Origin: MAG-120531 sp038125995
GTDB taxonomy: Bacteria; Bacteroidota; Bacteroidia; Flavobacteriales; Flavobacteriaceae
DNA length: 64,000 nucleotides
Assembly: GCA_038125995.1 (NCBI GenBank)
Contig: JAYPEX010000005.1
Span: 62,001 to 126,000, forward strand
Direction: 5' to 3'
Positions 1 to 9,746 of this stretch are shown piece after piece. Position 1 is the first letter of the stretch, and every line of letters starts with the position of its first letter. The notes beneath the pieces were generated by a model. That model searched no databases, was not told the DNA's origin, and saw only the letters and a list, made by a program, of their open reading frames with translations. A program made the position numbers and the translations under genes.

Positions 1-28
1 TTTGTGGTTTGTTTGGTGGTTTTAGTGC

Positions 29-1237
29 TTATGCTGTAGCAATTTTAGATTTGCGTTGCCAGAAAAACAGAATTGTAAAGAGTACAATTAAGATTCCTGG
101 AAAACTAATCATATAAGTGAGTGTTTGTTGTCCAGCGGCTAGTTCAAGTGCTGTACCTGTTAGTCCGTTTGCAGCTTGTTCTGCAGTAGAGGTATCGATC
201 CAACCTCCAATAATCGCTTGGAAAATTGAAGTTGAGAACATTCCAACAGCTCCGATGATCGACATCCCAATAGCTCCACTTAAAGGAATTTTTTCAGCTA
301 CAAATCCAATCATATTTGGCCAGAAATAACATACTCCAACCGCAAAGGTGAATGCTGCTACGTATACCATTCCTCCTGTTTGTGTGCTAAAGAGGTAAAT
401 ACCGAGTGCCGCAATTACAGCGGAACCTAACAGTACACCTGTTTGATCTAATTTGTGAACCATATCTCCTCCAAAGTATCTTCCAACCGCCATAACTCCT
501 GTCACTAGCGCAAGAATTACCATTGGTTGTGCACCACTACTACTTAAAATTAAGCTGGTCCATTGTTGGGGTCCAAATTCTGAAATCGCTGTTAGAGCCA
601 TTGCTGCAATCATAAAAAGATAGAGAGGGGATAACATCGCCTTTAAGTTTTCTTTTAGTGACATCACCGCTTCCTGTTTTGGTTTTGGGAACTGTTGACC
701 CCAGAAAAGGTATGCGTAAATAAGTGTAGGGACCATGATAATCCATATTTGAGCCTGCCAACCAAGGTTTAAATCAGTCATAAATTTAGACACCAAAGAA
801 CCTACTACAATTCCTCCAGGGAACCACATGTGGAATCTGTTCAAATGGGTGTTCATTGCTTTTCCTTCATAGGTATCTGCAATCATAGGGTTACATGCAG
901 CTTCGGTACATCCATTACCAATCCCGATGAAAAGAGTTGAAATTAGGAGCCCGGTGTAACCACCACTATAAATGGTGAGAATGATTCCTAGGGTATGAGC
1001 TATAAATGCAAATTGCATAATTTTCTTGGGTCCCAAAGTGTGATAAAAGAGACCACCTAATACCATGGCAATAGGGAATCCTAAAAACCACATTGAATTA
1101 ATAAATCCTAATTGTTGACCGCTTAAATCAAAAGCGTCAGCTAATTGAGGTAAAATTCCAGCTCGAATGCTGAATGAAAATGCCGTTGTAATAAGCGCAA
1201 AACAACTAGCGTAAAATAATCGTTTACTGTTAATCAT
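29..1237 (-). CDS. MFS transporter, probably for a sugar or related metabolite
   Basis: A 402-residue inner-membrane protein made almost entirely of hydrophobic segments, consistent with the 12-helix major facilitator fold. The helices are separated by short charged loops, with a longer central loop near residues 185-205 (FPKPKQEAVMSLKENLKAML) between the two six-helix halves. The start at MINSKRLFY gives a first helix directly and is the only good one. It is divergent from the TonB-dependent receptor at 1517, which suggests outer- and inner-membrane steps for the same substrate; that link is inference. The substrate cannot be read from the sequence. Confidence 0.85.
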   Translation of the reverse strand: MINSKRLFYASCFALITTAFSFSIRAGILPQLADAFDLSGQQLGFINSMWFLGFPIAMVLGGLFYHTLGPKKIMQFAFIAHTLGIILTIYSGGYTGLLISTLFIGIGNGCTEAACNPMIADTYEGKAMNTHLNRFHMWFPGGIVVGSLVSKFMTDLNLGWQAQIWIIMVPTLIYAYLFWGQQFPKPKQEAVMSLKENLKAMLSPLYLFMIAAMALTAISEFGPQQWTSLILSSSGAQPMVILALVTGVMAVGRYFGGDMVHKLDQTGVLLGSAVIAALGIYLFSTQTGGMVYVAAFTFAVGVCYFWPNMIGFVAEKIPLSGAIGMSIIGAVGMFSTSIFQAIIGGWIDTSTAEQAANGLTGTALELAAGQQTLTYMISFPGILIVLFTILFFWQRKSKIATA

Positions 1238-1516
1238 GAGTTTAATTTGTTTAATTGGATTCCTAATTTATGGTATTTTTTTGAAAAATGGGTCATCATG
1301 TAAAAATTACACAAAAAGAAATTACAGTGCGCTGTTTTTTAAATTGATCAAAAAGACCAGCTTGCGTCTAAATCGATAGATAAAAGATTCGCATTCAATG
1401 AAAAAGGACTTGAAATTCCGAATGAAACATTTTGCTCACTTGAACGGACTGTAAGAATTTTTTATGCATAAATAAAAAAAGCAGTATATTGTATTGATAT
1501 TTAATTCAAACAACTT

Positions 1517-4267
1517 ATGAAAAAACTAGCTTTTTTAATCGCAATTTGCTTAACTACCATGGGTTACGCTCAAACAATCCTCAATGGTAAAGTAGTAACT
1601 TCCGATCAAACACCAATCCCTGGTGCTAATATTATCGTCGTGGGTACCAATGATGGAGCTGTGAGCGATTTCGATGGAAATTTCACCTTGCAAACTTCTA
1701 GTTCAGCCCCTTTTAGTATTCGTGTTAGTAGTATTGGTTTCTCAGAAAACACCACAAGAGTGGCTGCTACTGACGAATTTATTACCGTTGTTTTAAGTGA
1801 AGCGGATACTCAGTTAGATGAGATTATTATTTCGGCTTCTCGAACACCAGAACGATTATTTGAATCGCCAGTATCAGTAGAGCGAATTGGTTTAAAACAA
1901 ATTCAAAACACCTCTTCAGTTGATTTTTACGATGGCCTTCAAAATTTAAAAGGAGTGGATATCAACGTTAACTCCCTAACCTTCAAATCGATTAATACCA
2001 GAGGATTCGCCACCTTTGCGAATACCCGTTTCATGCAGTTGGTAGACGGTATGGATAACTCCTCGCCTGCTCTAAACTTTGTTCTCGGAAACCTTGTTGG
2101 GATGAATGATTTAGATGTACTCAGCGTGGAAATACTTCCAGGTGCTTCCTCTGCATTGTATGGAGCTAACGCATTTAACGGTATTTTATTTATGCGTTCC
2201 AAAAATCCATTTGATTTCGAAGGAGTTAGTTCGTATGTAAAAACAGGGGTTACTTCTCAAAAAGCTGCTGGCACCAATCAGTTCTATGATGTGGGAGTCC
2301 GTGCCGCTAAAAAATTTAGTGATAAGTTCGCTGCCAAATTAAATGTTTCTTATATGGAGGGGGAAGATTGGCATGCAGACCGTGTTGATGATCTTTCCAA
2401 CCCGGGAGCAAATCGTTCAAATCCAGGTTATAATGGTTTAAATATTTATGGAGACGAAGTGGCAACGACCTTAAACTTTGATAAATTGGCAGGGCTTCCT
2501 TCCGGAACCGTAGGAGGAAACACGCTAGTTTCAAGAACTGGATATCGCGAAGATGAGTTGACCTCTCATGATGCTAAAAGTGTTAAGTATGATGCTGCTC
2601 TGCACTGGAGACCAACTGGAGGCTCTTTAGAAGTAATTTTTAACTCTAGAATGGGAAAAGGTTCTACGATTTATCAAGGCGCGAATCGCTACTACATCAA
2701 TGACTTTACGCTTGCTCAAAACAAAATTGAAATCAAAGATGACAACTTTTTTGTCAGAGCCTACAGAACCACCGAGGACGCAGGTAAATCCTATGACACT
2801 CGTTTTGCAGCGATTAATGTTAACCGCGCATGGAAATCAGATACGCAATGGTTTACAGACTATGCAACGGCATTTATTGGTGCTCGATTGGGAATCGGAA
2901 CTGGCGTTCCTTTATCTGAAGACATAGCGCATTCTGCAGCGAGATCTTATGCGGATAGTGGAAGATTAATTCCTGGATCTACTGGTTATGAAACTACTTT
3001 CAACAGTATTATTGCGGATGGCGATCTCAGTACTGGAGCGCGATTTATCGATGAAACCTCTTTGACGCACGTCGATGCTAATTACAATCTAACCTATCTT
3101 ACTGGAGACGTATTTGACCTTCAAATTGGAGGATCCTTCCGTCAGTACAATTTAAATTCACAAGGAACTATCTTTACTGATAACGACGGTGCCATACCTT
3201 ATAAAGAATACGGATTGTATACGCAAATTCAGAAGAAAATGGCGGATGATCGATTAAAACTTACCGCTTCCATGCGCTATGATAAAAACGAATTGTTCGA
3301 TGGGTTTGTGTCTCCAAGAGGATCGTTTACCTACACCATGGGTGAAGATCGCAACCACAATATTAGAGCTTCATTCCAAACGGGATTCAGAAATCCTACG
3401 ACTCAGGATTTGTACATTGGTTTAAATGCAGGTTTAGCACATTTAGTAGGATCCTCTCCTGATAACTTAGATCGCTACAGCTTTTCTACTTCTGTTTCTA
3501 CAGCAGGTCAGGCTTATGCAGGCGGTTCTTCTGTGACCCTAACAGGGAGAGACGCTTATGAAAATGCTTACTCAGCTGCTTCTGTAATGATGGGAGCTCC
3601 TAAAGTAGCGACGACCTCACTAGTGAAACCAGAACAAGTAACAGCTGTGGAACTTGGTTACCGCGGACAATTTGATTGGTTTACCCTTGATATTAGTGGG
3701 TACTACAACCAATATGCTGACTTTATTGCTAATTCAACTGTATTGGTGCCTAAGTACGGTCAGGCTGGAGACGGTGCGTTATCGCTTTTAGCATTGCAAA
3801 ACGGTGATTACCAAGCCTTCCAAGCTTACACAAATTCAACGGCGGACATATCTTCTTATGGATTAAATCTTGGATTTGATACTTCATTAGACGTCCTTCA
3901 GTTTGGGATTAACTACACTTTTGCTGGATTTGAATACGACACTGCATCAGATCCGGACTTCGAGCCTGGATTTAACACACCACGTCATAAGTTCAAAATG
4001 TATCTAGGTGCTGATAATTTATCAGACAACTTAGGATTTATGGTTAATTATCGTTGGTCGGATTCTTATTTATGGCAAGCTTCATTCGCAGATGGTATCA
4101 TACCTTCCTACCGTGTTGTGGACATGCAAGTCAACTATCGTATTCCAAATTCAAAATCAGTTCTTAAGCTGGGTGCTGCAAACTTATTTAACGAGGAATA
4201 TTTTTCGGCCATTGGAACAGGAAATGTAGGGGCTCAAGCGTATTTGTCGCTCACCCTCAACAACTAA
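1517..4267 (+). CDS. TonB-dependent receptor with N-terminal carboxypeptidase-like domain
   Basis: A 916-residue outer-membrane receptor. It has a signal peptide (MKKLAFLIAICLTTMGYA, cleavage near residue 18), then a carboxypeptidase-regulatory-like beta-sandwich at about 20-95 (LNGKVVTSDQTPIPGANIIV is the typical opening), a TonB box and plug at about 105-230, and a long beta-barrel rich in aromatic and Gly residues. The regulatory domain is typical of Bacteroidota receptors, but there is no SusD-like partner next to it. A strong terminator follows. The divergent MFS transporter is the best clue to the substrate, which remains unknown. Confidence 0.9.
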   Translation: MKKLAFLIAICLTTMGYAQTILNGKVVTSDQTPIPGANIIVVGTNDGAVSDFDGNFTLQTSSSAPFSIRVSSIGFSENTTRVAATDEFITVVLSEADTQLDEIIISASRTPERLFESPVSVERIGLKQIQNTSSVDFYDGLQNLKGVDINVNSLTFKSINTRGFATFANTRFMQLVDGMDNSSPALNFVLGNLVGMNDLDVLSVEILPGASSALYGANAFNGILFMRSKNPFDFEGVSSYVKTGVTSQKAAGTNQFYDVGVRAAKKFSDKFAAKLNVSYMEGEDWHADRVDDLSNPGANRSNPGYNGLNIYGDEVATTLNFDKLAGLPSGTVGGNTLVSRTGYREDELTSHDAKSVKYDAALHWRPTGGSLEVIFNSRMGKGSTIYQGANRYYINDFTLAQNKIEIKDDNFFVRAYRTTEDAGKSYDTRFAAINVNRAWKSDTQWFTDYATAFIGARLGIGTGVPLSEDIAHSAARSYADSGRLIPGSTGYETTFNSIIADGDLSTGARFIDETSLTHVDANYNLTYLTGDVFDLQIGGSFRQYNLNSQGTIFTDNDGAIPYKEYGLYTQIQKKMADDRLKLTASMRYDKNELFDGFVSPRGSFTYTMGEDRNHNIRASFQTGFRNPTTQDLYIGLNAGLAHLVGSSPDNLDRYSFSTSVSTAGQAYAGGSSVTLTGRDAYENAYSAASVMMGAPKVATTSLVKPEQVTAVELGYRGQFDWFTLDISGYYNQYADFIANSTVLVPKYGQAGDGALSLLALQNGDYQAFQAYTNSTADISSYGLNLGFDTSLDVLQFGINYTFAGFEYDTASDPDFEPGFNTPRHKFKMYLGADNLSDNLGFMVNYRWSDSYLWQASFADGIIPSYRVVDMQVNYRIPNSKSVLKLGAANLFNEEYFSAIGTGNVGAQAYLSLTLNN

Positions 4268-4287
4268 ACCATACGATTGTATCATTG

Positions 4288-4314
4288 AAAGGCGCCTACG
4301 GGTGCCTTTTTTAT
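4288..4314 (+). terminator. Rho-independent terminator after the TonB receptor
   Basis: AAAGGCGCC and GGTGCCTTT pair, with one G-T wobble, around a TACG loop closed by a C-G pair (a UNCG-type tetraloop). A run of T follows. It lies 20 bases after the receptor stop and separates it from atpD. Confidence 0.85.
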
Positions 4315-4360
4315 TTCTAAAAAATACCTTTTTTGTGGTTTATTTTTATCAGATAAATCT

Positions 4361-4368
4361 TATATTTG
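4361..4368 (+). promoter_or_regulatory. -7 element of the atpD promoter
   Basis: TATATTTG fits the Bacteroidota TAnnTTTG -7 consensus. The nearest TTTG upstream (4332-4335) is 25 bases away, longer than usual, so the -33 box is uncertain. The implied leader before atpD is about 65 bases. Confidence 0.65.
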
Positions 4369-4385
4369 CAGCCTGAAAAACAATG

Positions 4386-4406
4386 TGTTTGTATTTTTAA
4401 CAAACA
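4386..4406 (+). promoter_or_regulatory. Hairpin in the atpD leader
   Basis: TGTTTGT and ACAAACA form a perfect 7-bp stem around a 7-base loop (ATTTTTA) inside the inferred untranslated leader. The function is not known. It could stabilise the transcript or tune translation of the ATP synthase catalytic subunit. Confidence 0.4.
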
Positions 4407-4439
4407 TCAAAAACTATTATAATTTAAAACACTAGATTA

Positions 4440-5948
4440 ATGTCGAAAGGTTCCGCTAAAATTTCACAGATTATTGGTCCTGTTGTAGATATCGAATTCA
4501 GCGTAGGAGCTGAGTTGCCAAACATTTACGATTCTATTGAAGTAAACAGAAAAGATGGATCAGTATTAGTACTTGAGGTACAATCTCACATTGGAGAAAA
4601 CACAGTGCGTACGATCTCTATGGACTCTACTGATGGTCTTAGCAGAGGAATGGAAGTTACCGCAACAGGTAATGCAATTCAAATGCCCATTGGAGAAAAT
4701 GTTTACGGTAGATTATTTAATGTAATTGGTGATGCTATTGACGGTTTAGGAAACTTACCTAAAGCTGGAAAAGATGGTTTACCAATCCACAGAGAAGCTC
4801 CTAAATTTGAAGATTTATCTACTTCTACAGAAGTTCTATTTACAGGTATTAAAGTGATTGACCTTATTGAGCCTTATGCAAAAGGTGGTAAGATTGGTCT
4901 ATTCGGTGGAGCTGGAGTTGGTAAAACGGTATTGATCCAAGAGTTAATTAACAATATTGCAAAAGGACACGGTGGTCTTTCTGTATTCGCCGGAGTAGGT
5001 GAGCGTACCAGAGAAGGTAATGACTTACTTCGTGAGATGTTAGAGTCTGGTATTATCAAATACGGTGATGAGTTCTTAGAAGCTATGGAAAAAGGTGGAT
5101 GGGATCTTAACAAAGTAGATAAGAAAGCCATGAAAGAGTCTAAAGCAACTTTCGTATTCGGTCAGATGAATGAGCCCCCAGGAGCACGTGCTCGTGTTGC
5201 CTTATCAGGTCTTACAATCGCTGAATACTTTAGAGATGGTGCTGGAGATGGACAAGGAAAAGACGTTTTATTCTTCGTCGATAACATTTTTAGATTTACT
5301 CAAGCTGGTTCTGAGGTATCTGCGCTTTTAGGACGTATGCCATCAGCAGTAGGTTATCAACCAACACTGGCAACTGAGATGGGTGCGATGCAAGAGCGTA
5401 TTACTTCCACTAAAAAAGGATCTATTACATCGGTACAAGCGGTTTACGTACCTGCGGATGACTTGACGGATCCTGCGCCAGCAACAACTTTTGCTCACTT
5501 AGATGCAACAACAGTACTTTCACGTAAGATTGCTGAGCTTGGTATTTACCCAGCGGTAGATCCATTAGACTCTACTTCAAGAATTCTTACAGCTGATATT
5601 TTAGGAAATGATCACTATAACTGTGCGCAACGAGTAAAAGAGTTATTACAACGCTATAAAGAACTTCAAGATATTATCGCCATCCTCGGTATGGAAGAAT
5701 TATCTGAAGAAGATAAATTAGCAGTGGGTAGAGCGAGACGTGTTCAACGTTTCTTATCTCAACCATTCCACGTTGCTGAACAGTTTACAGGTATCCCAGG
5801 AGTATTGGTGGATATTAAAGAAACAATTAAAGGGTTTAATATGATTATGGATGGTGAATTAGATCACTTACCAGAATCTGCATTCAACTTAAAAGGAACT
5901 ATTGAAGAAGCGATCGAAGCAGGAGAAAAAATGCTTGCTGAAGCTTAA
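4440..5948 (+). CDS. atpD: F1 ATP synthase subunit beta
   Basis: The catalytic subunit of F1 ATP synthase, 502 residues. The P-loop GGAGVGKT is at 156-163 and the GERTREGND motif at 187-195, with catalytic E188. Downstream are FGQMNEPPGARARV and the nucleotide-binding FVDNIFRFTQAGSE stretch. It is about 40 residues longer than the E. coli protein (460). Much of the excess is an insertion at about 203-235, before FGQMNEPPG (YGDEFLEAMEKGGWDLNKVD). atpC follows after 21 bases. The rest of the atp operon is not here, as is usual in Bacteroidota. Confidence 0.98.
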   Translation: MSKGSAKISQIIGPVVDIEFSVGAELPNIYDSIEVNRKDGSVLVLEVQSHIGENTVRTISMDSTDGLSRGMEVTATGNAIQMPIGENVYGRLFNVIGDAIDGLGNLPKAGKDGLPIHREAPKFEDLSTSTEVLFTGIKVIDLIEPYAKGGKIGLFGGAGVGKTVLIQELINNIAKGHGGLSVFAGVGERTREGNDLLREMLESGIIKYGDEFLEAMEKGGWDLNKVDKKAMKESKATFVFGQMNEPPGARARVALSGLTIAEYFRDGAGDGQGKDVLFFVDNIFRFTQAGSEVSALLGRMPSAVGYQPTLATEMGAMQERITSTKKGSITSVQAVYVPADDLTDPAPATTFAHLDATTVLSRKIAELGIYPAVDPLDSTSRILTADILGNDHYNCAQRVKELLQRYKELQDIIAILGMEELSEEDKLAVGRARRVQRFLSQPFHVAEQFTGIPGVLVDIKETIKGFNMIMDGELDHLPESAFNLKGTIEEAIEAGEKMLAEA

Positions 5949-5969
5949 TCAACTATTTGAATCAATACT

Positions 5970-6251
5970 ATGCAATTAGAAATCGTTTCACCAGAAGCTA
6001 CTTTGTTTACAGGAGAAGTTGAATCAGTAACGGCACCTGGAGTAAGTGGATCGTTTCAATTATTGAACAATCACGCTCCAATTGTATCTACACTTCAAGC
6101 TGGAAAAGTAGTGATTAAAGGGACCTCTATCAAATTAGAAACTGAGCACAAAGATCTTTTTGAAGCTGTTGAAAAGGGAGGTTATTCCTTGACCATAAAA
6201 AGTGGTACCTTAGAAATGAACGACAACAAGATTATCGTCTTAGCTGATTAA
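5970..6251 (+). CDS. atpC: F1 ATP synthase subunit epsilon, short form
   Basis: A 93-residue protein that matches only the N-terminal beta-sandwich of the epsilon subunit (MQLEIVSPEATLFTGEVESV, then GSFQLLNNHAPIVSTLQAG). This domain joins the central stalk to the c-ring. Epsilon is usually 130-140 residues; the C-terminal helical hairpin that can block ATP hydrolysis is absent. The stop is followed by a clean terminator, so this is not an obvious frameshift. It lies 21 bases after atpD and is surely co-transcribed with it. Confidence 0.93.
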   Translation: MQLEIVSPEATLFTGEVESVTAPGVSGSFQLLNNHAPIVSTLQAGKVVIKGTSIKLETEHKDLFEAVEKGGYSLTIKSGTLEMNDNKIIVLAD

Positions 6252-6274
6252 TTCGTTATCAAATCGAATAAAAT

Positions 6275-6303
6275 TGCTGCTAAGAAATTAGCAGCTTTTT
6301 TTT
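6275..6303 (+). terminator. Terminator of atpD-atpC
   Basis: GCTGCTAA and TTAGCAGC form a perfect 8-bp stem with a GAAA tetraloop, followed by eight T. It ends the atpDC transcript 24 bases after atpC. Confidence 0.9.
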
Positions 6304-6342
6304 GCACTAAATTTTACCCTCCTTTTATAAAAATACTTTGTC

Positions 6343-8181
6343 ATGAACTACTACAATCAACTATTTGTAAAAAAAGCGGCCATCATCATCCTAATTCTTA
6401 TGAATTATTCACTTTGGGCACAAGATTCAATTAAAACTCAAGATCTGGAGGAAGTGGTGGTAAGCTCTTCTCGTATCGATCTTCCACTTTCAGAAAACTC
6501 AAGAACGATTACAGTTATTCAGGCTGAAGAAATTCAAAAAAGCGCAGCTACGAGCTTAGCTGACTTATTGCAAACAGTAGCTGGAGTAGATATTAGAAGA
6601 AGAGGTGCTCAAGGAATGCAAGCAGACCTTTATATTAGAGGCGGAAGTTTTGATCAAACACTCCTACTTATCGATGGAATTAAGGTTGACGATCCACAAA
6701 CGGGACATCATACGATGAACATCGCACTTCCCATAGAGCTTATAGAGCGCATAGAAATTGTCAAAGGGCCCTCAGCTCGTGTCTTTGGACAAAATGCTTT
6801 TACAGGAGCTATTAATATTGTTACCAAGAAGAATATAGAAGGGACTGGAGTAGCGACCATCAGCGGAGGTTCTTTTGGACAAAAAAATGGATCCTTGTCT
6901 CTAAATTTGTCGAATGAGAAGGTCAATCATATCATTCACATTTCCAAGAACACTTCTGAAGGTTATAGACATAATACTGACTTTGACAACCTCAATGCTT
7001 TTTATAAAAGTGATTTTAAATGGGGATCTGGAGATTATACCTTTCAGACAACATTTTCAGATAGAGCCTTTGGGGCCAATGGCTTTTACGCTTCTCCTGC
7101 TGCGACAGAACAATACGAAGAGACTCAGGCGAGTCTTTTAACGCTCTACGGAAGATATCAAAAAGAGGATTGGATTTACAAGCCAAGTTTGTTTTGGAAA
7201 AGAAATCAAGATGAGTACATCTATATTAGAGACAATCCATCGATTTACAGAAACCTTCATATTTCTAATAAGATAGGGGTTGCTTTAAACGCTTTAAAGT
7301 TCAACAGTATTGGCGCTACTGGATACGGATTGGAACTCTCAAAAGTATTTATCGCATCTAATAATTTAGGAGGACATGAGCGATTACAGATTACAGGATT
7401 TTTAGAGCAGCAATTAGTATCAAAGGATAAAAACATTGATATCACACCCGGTATTGCATTTAACTATTATTCGGATTTTAAATTTCACGCCTTCCCAGGA
7501 GTCGATCTAGGAATCAAACTGAGTGAAGGAGCAAAAGTATACGCCAATGTAGGGTATACTTATAGAATACCTACTTATACAGATTTGTATTACGCATCGA
7601 GTACCACTCTTGGAAATGTAGATCTCGAACCTGAAACTGCTTTCTCTCAAGAATACGGGGCAACGTTTGATTTAAACAGAGGTTCCATCACTATGGCGTA
7701 CTTCATTAGAAATGCCGACAACCTGATCGATTATGTGAAGTATTCAGAAGAGGCTAAATGGAAAGCAAATAATTTTGCTGCACTCAGTACAAAGGGATTT
7801 GAATTTAGTGGAGTAGCCCCATTTGAATTAGGAAATCAAACACAACAAATCTCTTTGGCTTATACCTATATCAATGATGATATCAAAGAGGTGAGTGTGC
7901 CTTTTTCGAGATATGCGATTAATTCTCTTAAGCACCAAGTTGTCGTAAATTCTCAATGGAGCATTTTAGATCAGCTTCCTTTGAATTTGACCTATACTTA
8001 TGCAGAAAGAACAAAGGGAACTTCTTACAATGTATTAGATGCATCGATCAGTTACCAAATCGAACAGATCAAATGGTCATTAATTGGAAACAACATATTA
8101 GATGCCGAGTATTCTGAAACCAATCTTGTTCCTGCTCCAGGAGCTAATGTGATGATCGGTTTTAGTTATATATTAAGATAA
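6343..8181 (+). CDS. TonB-dependent receptor, BtuB-like size and layout
   Basis: A 612-residue outer-membrane receptor. It starts with a signal sequence (hydrophobic segment ending in YSLWAQ near residue 27), a TonB-box-like DLEEVVVSSSR, a plug domain at about 45-160 (ATSLADLLQTVAGVDIRRRG, then ERIEIVKGPSARVFGQNA), and a barrel ending in FSYILR. It has no carboxypeptidase-like front domain and is short, like BtuB and other vitamin or metal-chelate receptors. There is no cobalamin riboswitch in the 90 bases before it, so the substrate is open. Confidence 0.9.
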   Translation: MNYYNQLFVKKAAIIILILMNYSLWAQDSIKTQDLEEVVVSSSRIDLPLSENSRTITVIQAEEIQKSAATSLADLLQTVAGVDIRRRGAQGMQADLYIRGGSFDQTLLLIDGIKVDDPQTGHHTMNIALPIELIERIEIVKGPSARVFGQNAFTGAINIVTKKNIEGTGVATISGGSFGQKNGSLSLNLSNEKVNHIIHISKNTSEGYRHNTDFDNLNAFYKSDFKWGSGDYTFQTTFSDRAFGANGFYASPAATEQYEETQASLLTLYGRYQKEDWIYKPSLFWKRNQDEYIYIRDNPSIYRNLHISNKIGVALNALKFNSIGATGYGLELSKVFIASNNLGGHERLQITGFLEQQLVSKDKNIDITPGIAFNYYSDFKFHAFPGVDLGIKLSEGAKVYANVGYTYRIPTYTDLYYASSTTLGNVDLEPETAFSQEYGATFDLNRGSITMAYFIRNADNLIDYVKYSEEAKWKANNFAALSTKGFEFSGVAPFELGNQTQQISLAYTYINDDIKEVSVPFSRYAINSLKHQVVVNSQWSILDQLPLNLTYTYAERTKGTSYNVLDASISYQIEQIKWSLIGNNILDAEYSETNLVPAPGANVMIGFSYILR

Positions 8182-8204
8182 AGATTCACAAAGATTTTTG
8201 AATC

Positions 8205-8987
8205 TTAATTCATTTGAAGAGTTGAATGGAGATCAACGCAGATTGCGTCCCAAAATTCAGCTCTTTTTTTTATGGCTTTATTAGCATAGATTTGAGCCTC
8301 TTTCCATTTTTGTGGAGTATCACAAAGTAATGATAACATTTCAAAAGCTATTGGACCATGCTCATCACCATCGAGTTCTATGTGTCTTTGAAAGTAGTAT
8401 TGGAGTTCTTCTAATTGATCTAAATTGGATTCTGTAGTCTTTAAATCCTCTAATAGTTGCATAAACATTTCAGGGATGATAGTTTCTCTGCCATATGTAA
8501 ATACACTTGCAGTGATGTGTGGCTGATCAATTTCGATGACTTCAAAAGTGAATTTTAAGAAGGCTTTGATATGGCTTGGGAGTGAGGCTAATTCAATGTT
8601 TTCAATTGGAGTTTTTTGTTTATCCCAATTGTTTTGAAACACTTCAAACACTTCAGTTGAAGCGCCAGCTTTTTTCATGGCCTTACAGTAGAGCTCAAAA
8701 TGGCTAACGGGAGTACCGTCTCGATCGATATCGGTTTCTTCTCCCAGAACAATTTCGTTGATCAGGCGTGCCGCTTTGGTGTGTTTTGGAGCAAACCAAG
8801 GGATGCTCGTACAGCTGAGTGAATTTTGAAGCGATTTTAATAGGGACATAAAATCCCATACAGCGAATAAATGAGTTTCCATAAATCGTTGAACCTCTTC
8901 CATCGATTTTAAAGAATTGTATATCGAATGATTTAAAAGTTGTGATTTATTAATTGAAAGCCCCTCTTCAAATTCTATTTGTGTCAT
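8205..8987 (-). CDS. DUF3050 family protein, heme-oxygenase-like fold
   Basis: A 260-residue soluble, mostly helical protein recognised as DUF3050 from the HLFAVWDFMSLLKSLQ stretch near residue 40 and the later ELYYFQRHIELDGDEHGPIA-type stretch near residue 205. The conserved His and acidic residues there suit a helical-bundle metal site like that of heme-oxygenase-like enzymes, but no reaction is known. It converges on the receptor at 6343 with a 23-base gap and is transcribed alone. Confidence 0.8.
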   Translation of the reverse strand: MTQIEFEEGLSINKSQLLNHSIYNSLKSMEEVQRFMETHLFAVWDFMSLLKSLQNSLSCTSIPWFAPKHTKAARLINEIVLGEETDIDRDGTPVSHFELYCKAMKKAGASTEVFEVFQNNWDKQKTPIENIELASLPSHIKAFLKFTFEVIEIDQPHITASVFTYGRETIIPEMFMQLLEDLKTTESNLDQLEELQYYFQRHIELDGDEHGPIAFEMLSLLCDTPQKWKEAQIYANKAIKKRAEFWDAICVDLHSTLQMN

Positions 8988-9131
8988 TTCTTAAAATTGT
9001 TATTATACTTTAACAAAAGTAGGGATCCTGTCTTAATGAAAGGTTAAATACTTATTATATGTATCTATGGTTACATAGGTTTTTTTAATTGGCGACTAAT
9101 TTTAACAAATAAAACAAATAAATAATTAGTT

Positions 9132-9740
9132 ATGTTACGAATTGTATACACACTTTTAGCAGCCTATATGCTCGTTGGTTGTTCAAAAGAGGAAACAGGA
9201 GTTAGTGGTCCAGAGTTAGCGTTGACTGCTATTGAGCAATATGATCTCAGTTTTCTACGAGAGGAAGAAAAACTGGCTAGAGATGTATATCTCTTCAATA
9301 AGGAGCGCTACGGAGAGAATATCTTTGATAATATTGCTTCGAGTGAACAGACACATATGGATAAGGTATTAGAATTTTTAGAATTGGCTGGTCTTGATGA
9401 TCCTATAAAAACAAATGCAATAGGAGATTTTAACAATGCAGAGCTGGCTTCCCTTTACAGAGAACTCACTGAACAATCATCTGTATCTTTAGTTGAAGCC
9501 CTAAAGGTAGGAGCACTTATCGAAGATTTGGATATCGATGATATTGAAAAGATGATGGCTCATACCACCAACACATCGGTCTTAAAAGTCTATTCAAATT
9601 TGGTCTGTGGATCTAAAAATCACATCCGATCTTACACGAATTCTATTGTAAGTAACGGAGAAACCTACACGCCACAATTTATAACTGTCGAATACTACAA
9701 TCAGATTTTATCTGAATCGAGTGGGGGCTGTGGTAATTAA
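9132..9740 (+). CDS. DUF2202 ferritin-like lipoprotein
   Basis: A 202-residue protein with a lipoprotein signal (AAYMLVGC, lipid-bearing Cys at 17) and a DUF2202 domain from about residue 35. Diagnostic pieces are LREEEKLARDVYLFN near 40 and NIASSEQTHMDKVLEFLE near 65, whose Glu and His residues fit a ferritin-like di-metal helix bundle. A second E/D-rich helix pair follows. The role is unknown; a periplasm-facing metal-binding or redox protein is a fair inference. It is a single gene that converges on recX with a gap of 6 bases. Confidence 0.8.
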   Translation: MLRIVYTLLAAYMLVGCSKEETGVSGPELALTAIEQYDLSFLREEEKLARDVYLFNKERYGENIFDNIASSEQTHMDKVLEFLELAGLDDPIKTNAIGDFNNAELASLYRELTEQSSVSLVEALKVGALIEDLDIDDIEKMMAHTTNTSVLKVYSNLVCGSKNHIRSYTNSIVSNGETYTPQFITVEYYNQILSESSGGCGN

Positions 9741-9746
9741 TTGTCA

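Noticed and set aside
1398..1454. 18-codon ORF (starts MKKDLKFRMKHFAHL) in the MFS/TonB receptor intergenic region
   Set aside because: No -7 element or family match, and the region is AT-rich, so such short frames are expected by chance.
9065..9078. CTATG-N4-CATAG inverted repeat before the DUF2202 gene
   Set aside because: The arms have only 5 bp, the region is AT-rich, and no -7 box is placed near it; I cannot separate it from chance.
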